DNA of 64,000 bases from Anaerolineaceae bacterium (GCA_002702065.1 NZXX01000001.1:2356001-2420000); one strand, 5' to 3'; numbered from the stretch's first letter, positions 32,540-42,470 are shown. The notes: generated by a model from the sequence alone, not told the origin. Program-made: numbers and translations.

Positions 32540-33367
32540 TTAACCCGCATCGGAGCGCGTATCTGCCAGAAACCCGGCCAGATAATCGTCAAATTTTCCG
32601 GCATTACAGGCGTCGACATAGCGCATGAATTCACCCCCGCCTACGGGATACAGCGGATAGCAGCTGGTGGGCCACGCCCCCTGCGGCGCATGGATAATAT
32701 AATCTGTCGCCGGTGCAGGCAGCATCTGCCCATCGACGGAGGGTTCGACCTGCTCTACGATCCGTTCTACTGTGACAATCACGGTCCGGGCGATATAGGC
32801 CAGTTCCATGTCGATACCGAGGTTATTATTCAGCTTGACGTTCCCATGCCGGTCTGCCTCAAGCCCGTGCAGCACCGCGATATCCAGCGGAATCGCCGGG
32901 AAGGCCATTAATTCCTCACCAGAGTATGGGTCCGCAATCGTTCGAACATCGGGCCGCAGTGCGGGCAGATCCGTGCCAACCCAGGCATTCGACGGCATGA
33001 ACCCAATCGCACTCATAGTCGCCCGCATGCCCATCACGATACTGGCTTCGGTTTCTTCCATGATGTGGATGCTGCCTTTTTGCGCCGCTTCGGTGAACAT
33101 CGGGGCCAGGCCGAACGATTCCAGCCCGAAGTAGACGCTGCGCACCGTGCCGACGCAGCCCGCCCCCACCAGCAAATCGGATTCGATCCCGGCGGTAAAG
33201 CACAGCAGCGTCAAATCTTTCGGACGATGGTCGCGCCGCAGCAGCGCCCGTACAAACGCCAGTGGCCGCCGGTAGACTGTCATCCCACCGAGCGCAATCG
33301 TCTGCGCATCCTGCACCAATTCTGCCGCATCGGACAGGGAAATCATTTCATAAAGCGGTTTCATCAA
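32540..33367 (-). CDS. CoA-transferase family I, alpha subunit (glutaconate/3-oxoacid type), no partner nearby
   Basis: A 275-residue protein with the GctA/ScoA-like pattern: TIALGGMTVYRRPLAFVRALLRR, DLTLLCFTAGIESDLLVGAG, YFGLESFGLAPMF, VGTDLPALRPDVRTI, ELMAFPAIPLDIAVLH and ADRHGNVKLNN. Active family I CoA-transferases need a beta subunit carrying the catalytic glutamate; none is encoded next to it. The partner may lie elsewhere, or this protein may work alone in another role. The gene ends just before the thiB promoter. I see no clear promoter of its own in the ~10 bases after the YjbR-type gene, so those two may be co-transcribed. Confidence 0.85.
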   Translation of the reverse strand: MMKPLYEMISLSDAAELVQDAQTIALGGMTVYRRPLAFVRALLRRDHRPKDLTLLCFTAGIESDLLVGAGCVGTVRSVYFGLESFGLAPMFTEAAQKGSIHIMEETEASIVMGMRATMSAIGFMPSNAWVGTDLPALRPDVRTIADPYSGEELMAFPAIPLDIAVLHGLEADRHGNVKLNNNLGIDMELAYIARTVIVTVERIVEQVEPSVDGQMLPAPATDYIIHAPQGAWPTSCYPLYPVGGGEFMRYVDACNAGKFDDYLAGFLADTRSDAG

Positions 33368-33372
33368 TCGTA

Positions 33373-33732
33373 TTATCCTGACTTCAGCAATTTCTCTCGG
33401 TCTGCCTTCTTCAATCCCTTGACCACCAGCTCATAGGATTGGTCGATCATTTCGAGCACTTCATCGTCGGGGACACTGCCATCCACCGTAATCGTGTTCC
33501 AGTGTTTCTTGTTCAAATGATACCCTGGTTTGACCGCCGGATACGTCTGCCGCAGTATTTCCGCCAGAACCGGGTCACACTTCAGGCTGATCGTCGGCGG
33601 GTTGGCCCCTACGGGAATCAGCGCAAACATTTTCCCCATTACCTTGAACACTTCAGCGTCCGGCCCAAACGGAAATTCCGCTACAGCGCCGTTTTTGCTC
33701 AGGCAGTAATCGCGCAGCATCGCTCGATTCAT
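33373..33732 (-). CDS. MmcQ/YjbR family protein
   Basis: A 119-residue small protein. I chose the ATG at 33732 because AGGGGGA lies 6 bases upstream. It shows the MmcQ/YjbR pattern: YCLSKNGAVAEFPFGPDAEVFKVMGKMFALIP, ISLKCDPVLAEILRQTYPAVKPGYHLNKKHWNTI and IDQSYELVVKGLKK. The fold (CyaY-like alpha/beta) has been linked to DNA binding, but the cellular role of the family is not firmly known. It lies 5 bases upstream of the CoA-transferase subunit. Confidence 0.9.
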   Translation of the reverse strand: MNRAMLRDYCLSKNGAVAEFPFGPDAEVFKVMGKMFALIPVGANPPTISLKCDPVLAEILRQTYPAVKPGYHLNKKHWNTITVDGSVPDDEVLEMIDQSYELVVKGLKKADREKLLKSG

Positions 33733-33835
33733 GCAAGTCCCCCTGTCAGACATCAGCAGTCTTGCGATTCTACCATCAAATATCACATTTACAGGACTCT
33801 CACATCGCGTTCAGGGTGCCGCCAAATGATGATGC

Positions 33836-33841
33836 TATAAT
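33836..33841 (+). promoter_or_regulatory. Consensus -10 element before the S41 protease gene
   Basis: A perfect TATAAT lies 35 bases before the ATG at 33876. No good -35 hexamer sits at the usual distance, so activity may need an activator. Confidence 0.4.
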
Positions 33842-33875
33842 GTGCACAACGAAACACTTCTGGAGTATGGGTTCC

Positions 33876-35114
33876 ATGAAATTGACCACCAATCTGCTCG
33901 AACGCGCGCGCCAGATACCGCCATCGATTGTCATGGTGGTGATCTTTATAACGGGTTTTGCGCTCGGCAGCCAAACGACCGCAACCTTCGCTCATCACCC
34001 GGACCAGCAGTACGCGCAACCGGCGGGGTCAGATGAGTTGTTTGAAGCCTTCTGGCAGGTCTATGACCTGATCGAGGAAGAATTTGTGTCGCCGCACAAC
34101 CAACCCATCGAGCCACAGATACTCGTCGATGGCGCCATTCAGGGCATGGTCGAAGCCCTTGAGGATGAAAACAGCGGTTACATGAACCCCGAACTCTATC
34201 CGGTGCTGTTCGATGACCTGTCCGGCGCAATTGAAGGCATTGGTGTGGTCATCCGCGACAATGAAGAACTGGGCGGCATTGAGGTCGTCAACATTCTGGA
34301 AGGCACGCCGGCGGCGCAGGCCGGAATCCAGATCGGCGATATATTCGCAACGGTCAACGGTGAGGACGCCTTCGACTTCAACCAGATGGAGCTGGCTGCG
34401 CGGGTACGTGGCGCTGCCGGAACAACAGTCGAAATTACCATGCTGCGCAACGGCGAGCGCGTGGAATTCACCCTCACCCGTGCGCGTATCGAAATCCCGA
34501 ATATTGAATCACATGTGATCGAAGATACCCATATCGGCTATATCAAGCTGCACGAGTTCACGTCGGAGGCGCGCACCGAGATCGACGCCGCCATCGACTC
34601 GTTGAATCCGGAAATGCTCGACGGACTGGTGCTGGATTTCCGTGGAAACCCCGGGGGGCTGCTCACCAGCGCCATTGATGTCGCCAGCGCGTTTATCGAA
34701 GAAGGCCCGATACTGGTCGAAGACTTTGGCAGCGACCGGGAGCAAATTTTTCAGGCGAATGGCACCTATCGCGATCTAACCATCCCCCTCGTCATACTCG
34801 TTGACGAACGCAGTGCCAGCGCGTCCGAGCTGGTCGCCGGTGCGCTGCAAGATACCGGCGCTGCGACAATCATCGGCGAAACCACCTTTGGCAAAGGCAC
34901 CGTCCAGAGTGTGCAGAAGCTGGTCAATGGCGGCGGCCTTCGGCTCACAATTGCCCGCTGGCTGACACCCAACCGTCACTGGATACATGGTGCGGGCATT
35001 ACACCAGACATCATCGTCGATTGGGACCCGGAGACCTTTGACGAGATAGAAGACCCGCAGCTGGACAGGGCCATCAGCCATCTTCAGGAGGTGTTATTCA
35101 CACCGATTGAATAG
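33876..35114 (+). CDS. S41-family carboxy-terminal processing peptidase (CtpA type)
   Basis: A 412-residue exported serine protease. I chose the ATG at 33876 because GGAG lies 10 bases upstream. An N-terminal membrane anchor ([19 protein letters not shown]) is followed by a helical region with the YMNPELY loop, a PDZ domain ([44 protein letters not shown]) and the protease core. The catalytic serine is in [19 protein letters not shown] and the lysine in [11 protein letters not shown], the Ser-Lys dyad of tail-specific proteases. It cleaves C-termini of envelope proteins outside the membrane. Confidence 0.95.
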   Translation: MKLTTNLLERARQIPPSIVMVVIFITGFALGSQTTATFAHHPDQQYAQPAGSDELFEAFWQVYDLIEEEFVSPHNQPIEPQILVDGAIQGMVEALEDENSGYMNPELYPVLFDDLSGAIEGIGVVIRDNEELGGIEVVNILEGTPAAQAGIQIGDIFATVNGEDAFDFNQMELAARVRGAAGTTVEITMLRNGERVEFTLTRARIEIPNIESHVIEDTHIGYIKLHEFTSEARTEIDAAIDSLNPEMLDGLVLDFRGNPGGLLTSAIDVASAFIEEGPILVEDFGSDREQIFQANGTYRDLTIPLVILVDERSASASELVAGALQDTGAATIIGETTFGKGTVQSVQKLVNGGGLRLTIARWLTPNRHWIHGAGITPDIIVDWDPETFDEIEDPQLDRAISHLQEVLFTPIE

Positions 35115-35181
35115 CTGCGAAATCCATAAATTTGCGTTAGCATCAGGCACCGCATGAACCAGCAACAAGGATGAAACCAGC

Positions 35182-35922
35182 ATGGAAATACTTGGCATTG
35201 ATATTGGCGGCTCAGGGATCAAGGGCGCGCCCGTCGATACGGACAAAGGCGAACTCAGCGCCGACCGCCATCGCATCCCAACGCCCCAGCCATCGACGCC
35301 AGAAGCGGTCGTCAACGTGGTTGCTCAGATTGTCGAACATTTCGAATGGAACGGTCTGATCGGGTGCACCTTCCCCGCCATCATCAAGAACGGCGTCACC
35401 CACAGCGCGGCCAATGTCGACAATGCCTGGATCGGCTTTGAAGCGGAAAAAATGCTGCGCCAGCAAACGGGTTGCTCACTGCTGCTTATCAATGATGCCG
35501 ACGCCGCCGGGATTGCCGAAATGAAGTTTGGCGCAGGCCGCGAAGCCGAGGGCGTCACCATTGTACTGACGCTCGGCACCGGCATTGGCAGTGCCATCTT
35601 TGTTGACGGTGAGTTGCTGCCCAACACCGAACTCGGCCATCTGGAGATCAAAGGCAAGGAAGCCGAAAAATGGACAGCGGACAGCATCCGCAAGAAAAAA
35701 GACCTGGCCTGGAATGAATGGGGCGAGCGGTTGAACACCTACCTCAGCCACCTGGAATTTCTTTTTTCACCAGACCTGATTATCCTGGGCGGCGGGGTCA
35801 GCAAGAAGTTCAACAAGTATGAATCGTATCTTACGACCCACGCCCCCTGTGTGCCGGCCAAGCTGCGCAACGAAGCGGGTATTGTCGGTGCCGCGATGGC
35901 AGCCCAGCGGATGGCGCATTAA
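35182..35922 (+). CDS. ppgK: Polyphosphate glucokinase (ROK family)
   Basis: A 246-residue cytoplasmic kinase that phosphorylates glucose using inorganic polyphosphate and/or ATP. Motifs are the phosphate loop [29 protein letters not shown], catalytic Asp in [46 protein letters not shown] and [10 protein letters not shown], all placed as in actinobacterial and Chloroflexi PpgK. The ROK zinc-cysteine motif is absent, normal for this group. Its stop codon shares bases with the convergent lysS stop (TTAA). Confidence 0.94.
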   Translation: MEILGIDIGGSGIKGAPVDTDKGELSADRHRIPTPQPSTPEAVVNVVAQIVEHFEWNGLIGCTFPAIIKNGVTHSAANVDNAWIGFEAEKMLRQQTGCSLLLINDADAAGIAEMKFGAGREAEGVTIVLTLGTGIGSAIFVDGELLPNTELGHLEIKGKEAEKWTADSIRKKKDLAWNEWGERLNTYLSHLEFLFSPDLIILGGGVSKKFNKYESYLTTHAPCVPAKLRNEAGIVGAAMAAQRMAH

Positions 35923-38246
35923 ACGTCCTGATACAGAATGGCAGAAAATGCCAGTTCGCCCCCGGCGTAGCGGATAATGCGCCCGGCGGCCATATCAATC
36001 GCATTCTGCACCGCGTCAACCGGTGTCACCCCGCAGCCATCAACAAATAGCAGCACGTTGATGGTTGCGTCAGTAATTTTGGTATAGTCCGCGTCGCGGT
36101 GGTTGAAGTCCCAGCAAACCACCCGCGCCTGATCCGCATAAATCAGTTCACCCGCGTCAATCGCCTGCGGCCCATCGCTGCCCATGGTTTCGATGGATTC
36201 GCCTTCATGCGCAAACCGCAGTTCAACCGGGAACTGCAAACAATCGGCATCATAGGCTGCAATCGGGATCAAGGTTTCGACCGACGCCAGATTATAGGCA
36301 TCGACGACATTGTTGATATCCGGCAGGCCCCGCCCCCGCGTGATCCGCCGCAGCAAGGCTTCTGCGCTGGGGTTGCGTTTACCGGGGTCGGCCCCGAATG
36401 CCCGGTAGATTTCCCGGTATGCTTTAACCGCATCCAGCGAACCGAGGTTAATCCCCTGATATTCCTGCATCAATGTTTCGGCGGTCTTGGCTTTGAGCGC
36501 ATTCAACTCTGCGCTGCTGCTGGCAACCTGAACCCCTCGGATCAAGGCGACACCAATACGCAGATCGGAGAACTTCTCCATGACATCATCGTGAATGTGC
36601 AGCGTATTGCCATAGACCGCGTCTGACCGGCGTTCCATCACCCGAAAACGGGCCGACGCCTGATACTGAATATTCTCCACCTGCTGCAACCGGCGCAGCG
36701 CAAACTCATGGTCGAGCGCAGCCAGCAGTTCACCGGCACGCGGCCCACTGGTGCGCCCCAGAAACGCCAGATAAACCACCTGAAACGCCTGCCCCGGCTT
36801 CATCCCCGACTCGGTCGCGATGTCATAGATGGCTTTGTGAATAGCTTCGCCGGATGGTGAATCCTGCCGGCGGAACCAATCCACAAATTCAGAAAGGAAA
36901 GCACGCTGCGGCTCAGACAGATTGCGGGCGACCTGTGGCACTTTATCCTGCACGACGATAACCGCATTCTCCGGCGCGAAGCGCTGCAACCAGACCTGCA
37001 CATAGTTCACGCGCTTGCCGATTTCTTCCAATTCCTGCGGCAGCAGCGGCCCGCCCTTGTGTCCCTCAAAGTGCGCATGAATATCAATACCCGGAATCTG
37101 GGCGACTGTGACCACATGGGTGAAGCGCGGCCTGTACAGGGAGACGATGGGGTCATCTGCCGAGATTTGAGCCAGTTCAAAAATCCGCTTCTGCCAGGCC
37201 TCGTCCGGCTCATTCGTCTCCTGGAAGTAGTTTTCCGCAGCTGTGTCATACTCGTCGAACAACCGGGGCACGGCGTCTTTGTCCAGGTTGAAGTTGATCG
37301 CAGTACGGGGGCGCGTGCGCACCAGCAAATAACGCAGCAGTTCCGCCGGGAGCGCGTCGATCACTTCCTTGGCGGTGAATCCAATCCCCTTGGACGAACT
37401 CATTTTGCCGCCTTCCAGCAGCAGGAATTCATAAGGCATATTCGCCGGGGGTTCGGCCTGGAATACACGCCGCGCCACCGCTTCGGCCACATCGCGTGAG
37501 CCACCCTCAATCGAATGATCCATGCCCGCGCCTTCGACATTGACGCCCAGCACCTGCCAGCGCGCTGCCCACTCCAGTTTCCAGGGGAGTTTACCGTTGC
37601 CGTCAAATGGGCTGACCGCCCCTTCATGGCCGCAGCCCTGCGCATAATCCATCGAGTCCGGCTCGCAGCGATAGTAAACCTTTTCGCCGTCAAACTTGTA
37701 GACGCGCGTCATGGCGATGCGACCGCAGTTTTCGCAGATGGGGTTGAACGGAAACCAGTCGTCGGCGCGTTCAGAATTGCTGACTTCCAGATAAATCTGG
37801 CGAACGGTGGCGGCATGTTCCAGCACCTGACGGATCACATCGTTCATGCGGCCAGAGCGATATAGTTCGCTCATGCGATACGGTGTTGGGAAAATGCCCA
37901 GTGCGTTCTGCGCCGCCATAAATTCATCGTAGAAATATTCGGCGTAGCTGCGCGCGCTGCCATCCGGCGCGGGAATCACACACAGGGGTTTACCCAGATA
38001 GGGCTTATAGAGGTCATAAGAAAGGCTTGGCGGCACCGCGTCCAGGGCATCATAATCGTCGCTGCCATAAAAGAACGTCGCTTCGCGGCCAGCAGCTTTG
38101 GCGGCCCGGTAAATGACGTCATGAATCACCGGCCCTCGCAACGACCCCACATGTGCACTGCCGGAATATGTTTTCGAGTCGTTGAGCACGATGGATTCAT
38201 AGTCAAGCTCAGCGACGAATTGATCTGCCCAGTATGGTACAGCCAT
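35919..38246 (-). CDS. lysS: Class I lysyl-tRNA synthetase fused to a C-terminal B3/B4 tRNA-synthetase-type domain
   Basis: A 775-residue protein. I chose the ATG at 38246 because AGGGG lies 7 bases upstream. Residues ~1-545 form a class I (archaeal/spirochaete-type) LysRS: the HIGH-like motif [11 protein letters not shown] (residues ~28-38), [12 protein letters not shown], zinc-like [33 protein letters not shown], the KMSKS-like [13 protein letters not shown] and a helix-bundle C-domain. Normal LysRS-I ends here. From about residue 549 ([24 protein letters not shown]) to the end runs a second domain with the B3/B4 pattern [34 protein letters not shown] and [12 protein letters not shown], as in PheRS-beta editing modules and free-standing B3/4 proteins. 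The frame is continuous. The fused domain may edit misacylated tRNA (inference). Confidence 0.9.
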   Translation of the reverse strand: MAVPYWADQFVAELDYESIVLNDSKTYSGSAHVGSLRGPVIHDVIYRAAKAAGREATFFYGSDDYDALDAVPPSLSYDLYKPYLGKPLCVIPAPDGSARSYAEYFYDEFMAAQNALGIFPTPYRMSELYRSGRMNDVIRQVLEHAATVRQIYLEVSNSERADDWFPFNPICENCGRIAMTRVYKFDGEKVYYRCEPDSMDYAQGCGHEGAVSPFDGNGKLPWKLEWAARWQVLGVNVEGAGMDHSIEGGSRDVAEAVARRVFQAEPPANMPYEFLLLEGGKMSSSKGIGFTAKEVIDALPAELLRYLLVRTRPRTAINFNLDKDAVPRLFDEYDTAAENYFQETNEPDEAWQKRIFELAQISADDPIVSLYRPRFTHVVTVAQIPGIDIHAHFEGHKGGPLLPQELEEIGKRVNYVQVWLQRFAPENAVIVVQDKVPQVARNLSEPQRAFLSEFVDWFRRQDSPSGEAIHKAIYDIATESGMKPGQAFQVVYLAFLGRTSGPRAGELLAALDHEFALRRLQQVENIQYQASARFRVMERRSDAVYGNTLHIHDDVMEKFSDLRIGVALIRGVQVASSSAELNALKAKTAETLMQEYQGINLGSLDAVKAYREIYRAFGADPGKRNPSAEALLRRITRGRGLPDINNVVDAYNLASVETLIPIAAYDADCLQFPVELRFAHEGESIETMGSDGPQAIDAGELIYADQARVVCWDFNHRDADYTKITDATINVLLFVDGCGVTPVDAVQNAIDMAAGRIIRYAGGELAFSAILYQDV

Positions 38247-38264
38247 GACAACCCCTGTATAACA

Positions 38265-38301
38265 CAAATAAAAAGGCACGGATGTGTGCGCAAGCCGTGC
38301 C
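38265..38301 (-). terminator. Intrinsic terminator after rocD
   Basis: On the minus strand, GGCACGG pairs with CCGTGCC (7 bp, 13-base loop) and is followed by TTTTTATTTGTG. It lies ~43 bases after the rocD stop and just before the lysS RBS, separating the two transcripts. Confidence 0.82.
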
Positions 38302-38343
38302 CATTATATTATTCCGTGCGCATACAATCCAGCACGGAATTGA

Positions 38344-39567
38344 TTACATTTTTTCCGGCATGTCCTCTGCCATCAGCACGGCTTCGATGCGTTCCAGCGC
38401 CCAGTCCAGTTCTTCGCGGTTGACGACCAGCGGCGGCGCGAACCGAATGACGTGTTCATGCGATTCTTTGCAAAGGACTCCATTCGCCAGCAGCCGCAAG
38501 CAGAATGGCCGGGCACCGCCCAGTTCCGGCTTCAGTTCCACACCGATGAGCAGCCCTTTACCCCGCACTTCCTTGACGAAGGGGCTTTCAATCGATTGCA
38601 GGCGATGCAGCAGATAGGCGCCCATCTCGGCAGACCGTTCCGCCAGCTGCTCATCTTCTATGACATGCAGGGCTTCGCTGGCAATCGCACACGCCAACGG
38701 GTTTGCCCCAAACGTGCTGCCATGCTCACCCGGTACAAACAACCCCAGCAAATCCGCTTTGGTGGCAATGGCCGATACAGGGAAGATGCCACCGCCCAGG
38801 GCTTTCCCCAGAATCAGAATATCGGGTTCGATCCCATCATGCTGGTAACAGAAGCGCTTCCCCGTGCGTCCCAGCCCAACCTGAATTTCATCCAGCAGCA
38901 GCAGTACTTTGTGGCGGTTACAAATATCACGCACCGCCGCTAGATACCCGTCCGGTGGCACATTAATGCCGCCTTCGCCCTGAATCGGCTCGACCAGGAA
39001 GCCAACTGTATTGGGCGTAATGGCCGCTTCCAGCGCTGCCACATCACCAAATGGCACAAAGCGGAAACCCGGCGTCAGCGGGCCGAAATCGTGCTTGTAC
39101 AATTCTTCGGACGAAAAGCTGATCACGGTCGTGGTTCGCCCATGAAAGTTGCCGTCACAGACGATAATCTCCGCCTGATCGTGCGGCACACCCTTGACCC
39201 GATACCCCCATTTGCGCGCCAGCTTGACCGCTGTTTCGACCGCCTCGGCGCCCGTGTTCATCAGAAGCGCCTTGTCCATGCCACAAAATTCGGACAGTTG
39301 TTGCAGCAGCGGCCCAACCTGATCATTGTGAAAAGCGCGGGCTGTCAACGTCACCCGATCCATCTGCCGTTTGGCAGCCTCAAGCAGACGCGGGTGCCGG
39401 TGACCGTGGCTGACCGCTGAATAGCCACTGAGCATATCGATATAACGCTGGCCTTCAACATCCGTGACCCAGACACCCTCTGCTTCAGCGATGACCACCG
39501 GCAGGGGCTTGTAATGCTGGGCGCCATACTGTTCTGTCTGTGCGATGATCTGCTCCGAAATCGTCAT
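38344..39567 (-). CDS. rocD: Ornithine aminotransferase (ornithine-oxo-acid transaminase)
   Basis: A 407-residue class III PLP aminotransferase that converts ornithine plus 2-oxoglutarate to glutamate semialdehyde plus glutamate. Cues: GQRYIDMLSGYSAVSHGHRHP, LLMNTGAEAVETAVKLARKWGY, DGNFHGRTTTVISFSS, FLVEPIQGEGGINVPPDGYL, LLLDEIQVGLGRTGK and the PLP lysine in ILGKALGGGIFPVSA followed by HGSTFGANPLACA. These details fit RocD better than acetylornithine or GABA aminotransferases. GAGG lies before the ATG. Confidence 0.93.
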   Translation of the reverse strand: MTISEQIIAQTEQYGAQHYKPLPVVIAEAEGVWVTDVEGQRYIDMLSGYSAVSHGHRHPRLLEAAKRQMDRVTLTARAFHNDQVGPLLQQLSEFCGMDKALLMNTGAEAVETAVKLARKWGYRVKGVPHDQAEIIVCDGNFHGRTTTVISFSSEELYKHDFGPLTPGFRFVPFGDVAALEAAITPNTVGFLVEPIQGEGGINVPPDGYLAAVRDICNRHKVLLLLDEIQVGLGRTGKRFCYQHDGIEPDILILGKALGGGIFPVSAIATKADLLGLFVPGEHGSTFGANPLACAIASEALHVIEDEQLAERSAEMGAYLLHRLQSIESPFVKEVRGKGLLIGVELKPELGGARPFCLRLLANGVLCKESHEHVIRFAPPLVVNREELDWALERIEAVLMAEDMPEKM

Positions 39568-39628
39568 ATCGAGGCTCCTTGACCTTCAGGCTAAGTTTTG
39601 GACAATCTGCATAATTTTTTCTATCGAA

Positions 39629-39634
39629 ATTATA
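39629..39634 (-). promoter_or_regulatory. Consensus -10 element upstream of rocD
   Basis: On the minus strand there is a perfect TATAAT (TTGTATAATTTC) about 60 bases before the rocD ATG. No convincing -35 hexamer precedes it. Confidence 0.4.
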
Positions 39635-39726
39635 CAATATTTTGCCTGAAGCTTATATGATGTCCCTCAAGGTTTCATCGCTGATCCTGCACAAAAAAGT
39701 GCCGCTTATTTCATACTGAGGCCACG

Positions 39727-40020
39727 TTAATCTTCTGTCGACACCGTGCGCAAATATTGGTCGATGACAACGCGCAATTTTTCCTCATCCAAACTGTTGA
39801 CAGCCCGCGCCTCCGGGTAAATCATCAGGTTCGGCCCAGCGCCGCACATACTCAGACAATTGGCGATTTCCAGCTTGAGCGGCCCCGGAAACTGATCGCC
39901 GTTGATGTCGAAAACCGCCGTTTCGAGCTGTTGATACAGCCGCTTGGCACGCCGCCCGGCATTGCAGTACTGCCCCATGCACAGGACGACGCGCTTGCGT
40001 TTTGGCGTCTCGCTGGACAT
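39727..40020 (-). CDS. Thioredoxin-like [2Fe-2S] ferredoxin
   Basis: A 97-residue protein with the four-cysteine pattern of thioredoxin-fold [2Fe-2S] ferredoxins: VVLCMGQYCNAGRRAKRL near the N-terminus and IANCLSMCGAGPNLMIYPEA in the second half (C-x4-C and C-x3-C). It likely transfers electrons to an unknown partner. Its ATG overlaps the stop of the gamma-glutamyltransferase gene (ATGA), so the two are coupled in expression, although a functional link is not obvious. Confidence 0.92.
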   Translation of the reverse strand: MSSETPKRKRVVLCMGQYCNAGRRAKRLYQQLETAVFDINGDQFPGPLKLEIANCLSMCGAGPNLMIYPEARAVNSLDEEKLRVVIDQYLRTVSTED

Positions 40021-41642
40021 CAGAACGCCGCGACCACGCCATCAGCCCGCGGTTCCGTACCACCAAACAGGACGCCGGTATACGGGTCACGCCGGATAAT
40101 CTGCCCTCGTCCGAACGCCTTGCGGCCACGTCCACTCATCGGTCGCACCTGATGCCCCATCTCGGCGAGCCGCGCCATCGTCTGCACCGGAATGCCTTCT
40201 TCCAGCAGCACAGTGCCATCCGGTTTGCCATCTTCGATGTACCAGCGCGGGCGGTTGAGCGCAGCCTGCGGGTTCAGGTCATCATCCACCATCGCGCTCA
40301 TCACCTGAAAATGGCCCTGCGGCTGCATGAAACCACCCATCACACCGAAGCAGCCCCAGAACTCGCCATCGCGCAGCGCCATACCAGGGATAATCGTATG
40401 ATACGGACGTTTGCCCCCTTCGAGCGAATTGGCGTGGCCCGCTTCCAGCACAAAACCAGCACCCCGGTTTTGCAGCCAGACGCCGGTATCTTTTGCCACA
40501 ATGCCCACACCAAAACCCATATACAGGCTCTTGATAAATGAACAGGCATTGCCGTCACCATCGACCACGCACAGATAAATCGTATCCGACCCCTTCGGCA
40601 GTTTGCCGTAGGTCGGTGGCGGCGTCATGGTTTTATCCGCCGCGATCAACCGGGCGCGTTCCTCGGCATACCGCTGGTTGAGCAGATCATCAACCGGCAC
40701 CTGCGACCTGGACATGTCCGCGATATACTGCCGCGCATCGGCCCATGCCAGCCGCATACACTCAATCATCAGGTGAAGGCGCTCCGGTGAATCCCACGCC
40801 AGCGAGCGCAGATCAAACACCGAGGCAATATTCATGGCCTGCAACGCCGCCAGCCCCTGACCATTCGGTGGACATTCGTAAACCGTCACGCCGCGATAAT
40901 TCGTCAGAATCGGTTCGTCCCAGGTTGAGTGATGATTTTTCAGGTCGTCCTGTGTCATCACGCTGCCCTGCTGCTGCAACGATGAAACAATCGCTTCGGC
41001 CACCGGGCCGCTGTAAAAAGCATCCGGCCCACCTTCCGCAATCGCCCGCAGAGTCTTCGCCAGCGATGTTAACTGCACCACCTGCCCCACCTGCGGTGCC
41101 CGTCCATGCGGCAGATATTCTTCGGCGTTGACCGCATTCTTGATAAATGTTTCGCCCGCCTGCCAGCTGGTGCCAAACGACGGTGCTACCGGATACCCCT
41201 CGCTGGCGTAATGAATGGCGTCCACCAGCACATCAGCCAAAGTCATGGTCCCGTGCCGCCGCAGCAAATCATCCCACCCGCGCACCGCCCCCGGCACCGT
41301 CACCGCGTGGGCATGAAACGGGTTCATCTGCGACCAGCCCTGCGCGACCAGATCATCCCGGTTCAGGGCCGCCGGCGCACGCCCGCTTCCGTTCAATGCG
41401 CTGACGCGTTTGGTCTTCGCATCAAAAAACAGGGCGAAACAATCGCCGCCAATGCCACATGCGCCCGGTTCGGTTACGTTCATGACCGCAGACATGGCGA
41501 CCGCCGCATCGGCTGCGTTGCCACCCTGCCGTAATATATTCAACCCTGCCTGCGCGGCCAGTGGATTACTCGCTGCGGCCATCCCTCTGCGAGCCATGAC
41601 CATTGCCCGCCGCGAGTCAAAATCATATGATGTCGGTTGCAT
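40020..41642 (-). CDS. Gamma-glutamyltransferase / glutathione hydrolase family protein
   Basis: A 540-residue Ntn-hydrolase precursor that should self-cleave into two chains. The large-subunit start is typical (MARRGMAAASNPLAAQAGLNILRQGGNAADAAVA, then EPGACGIGGDCFALFFD). The predicted nucleophile is the Thr in KGSDTIYLCVVDGDGNACSFIKSLYMGFG, the variant seen in YwrD-like enzymes rather than the TTH form of E. coli Ggt. GHQVRPMSGRGRKAFGRGQII closes the small subunit. No signal peptide is visible, so it may be cytoplasmic, which is unusual for Ggt but common for YwrD-like members. Confidence 0.92.
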   Translation of the reverse strand: MQPTSYDFDSRRAMVMARRGMAAASNPLAAQAGLNILRQGGNAADAAVAMSAVMNVTEPGACGIGGDCFALFFDAKTKRVSALNGSGRAPAALNRDDLVAQGWSQMNPFHAHAVTVPGAVRGWDDLLRRHGTMTLADVLVDAIHYASEGYPVAPSFGTSWQAGETFIKNAVNAEEYLPHGRAPQVGQVVQLTSLAKTLRAIAEGGPDAFYSGPVAEAIVSSLQQQGSVMTQDDLKNHHSTWDEPILTNYRGVTVYECPPNGQGLAALQAMNIASVFDLRSLAWDSPERLHLMIECMRLAWADARQYIADMSRSQVPVDDLLNQRYAEERARLIAADKTMTPPPTYGKLPKGSDTIYLCVVDGDGNACSFIKSLYMGFGVGIVAKDTGVWLQNRGAGFVLEAGHANSLEGGKRPYHTIIPGMALRDGEFWGCFGVMGGFMQPQGHFQVMSAMVDDDLNPQAALNRPRWYIEDGKPDGTVLLEEGIPVQTMARLAEMGHQVRPMSGRGRKAFGRGQIIRRDPYTGVLFGGTEPRADGVVAAF

Positions 41643-41756
41643 GAGGCATCACTTTCCTGTCGTCGTTGATTAGGCGATGGGAAGATTATAGGGTCAAACC
41701 CAGGGGCTTTCAAAATCCACTGGTATACTTAGGTTGCAATCATGGAGAACAGAACG

Positions 41757-42470
41757 ATGCAGGCGGCAAACCACATCCTGATTATCGAAGATGACCCCGC
41801 CGTTGCCAGCAGCCTGCAAGATGGCCTGCAACGGGATTCATACCGTGTCGCCTGGAAATCCACCGGCTCGGATGGGTTGCACTATGCCCGCCAGCACAAC
41901 CCGCATCTGATCATTCTCGACGTCCGTTTGCCCGATGGCTCTGGCTTCGATTACTGCCGTCAGATGCGCCAGAATGGTATTCGCCAACCGATTATTATGC
42001 TGACCGTGCAGCGCGATGAAATGGACAAAATCCTTGGGCTGGAAATGGGGGCTGATGATTATGTCACCAAGCCCTACAGCCTGCGCGAACTGCGGTCGCG
42101 GGTTCGGGCTCAACTGCGCCGGGCCTATGGCGAACTCTCCAACGCAGACGCCGACCAGTTCTATGTGGGCGATCTCATTATTGACCGGAGTCGCGGCCTG
42201 GTTCAGCGAGATAACCAGCCGATATACCTGACACCAACCGAGTTTCGCCTGCTGGTCTTTCTCGCGCGCCATCGCGGTCAGGCGCTGACCCGCACACAAT
42301 TACTCGACGAGGTGTGGGGCTACGACAGCGATGTTGAAAGCGAACGCATCGTCAACGTGCATATCCGCCGCCTGCGCGAAAAGATCGAGGTTGATCCCGG
42401 CCAGCCTGCCCTTATCCTCACCGTACCCGGTGTCGGCTACCGGTTGGCCGAGCAGGTTACGAGATTGTAA
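41757..42470 (+). CDS. OmpR/PhoB-type response regulator
   Basis: A 237-residue transcription factor. I chose the ATG at 41757 because GGAG lies 8 bases upstream; the ATG at 41742 would include the RBS. The receiver domain has the acidic pair IIEDD, phospho-acceptor Asp in HLIILDVRLPDGSGF, Thr in MLTVQRD and Lys in VTKPYSLREL. The C-terminal winged helix has LTPTEFRLLVFLARHRGQALTR and RIVNVHIRRLREKI. A TATACT -10-like hexamer lies at 41724. It is followed at 72 bases by its probable sensor kinase. Confidence 0.95.
   Translation: MQAANHILIIEDDPAVASSLQDGLQRDSYRVAWKSTGSDGLHYARQHNPHLIILDVRLPDGSGFDYCRQMRQNGIRQPIIMLTVQRDEMDKILGLEMGADDYVTKPYSLRELRSRVRAQLRRAYGELSNADADQFYVGDLIIDRSRGLVQRDNQPIYLTPTEFRLLVFLARHRGQALTRTQLLDEVWGYDSDVESERIVNVHIRRLREKIEVDPGQPALILTVPGVGYRLAEQVTRL

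Noticed and set aside
39680-39710. GCACAAAAAAGTGC as a terminator for the ferredoxin/Ggt operon
   Set aside because: The stem is only four pairs with the A/T run in the loop and no U-tract after it.
41717-41726. CCACTGGTAT, a 10-base match to the operator palindrome of the first island
   Set aside because: It lacks the left half-site (CATA) and overlaps the TATACT -10 of the response regulator, so a chance match is the simpler reading.
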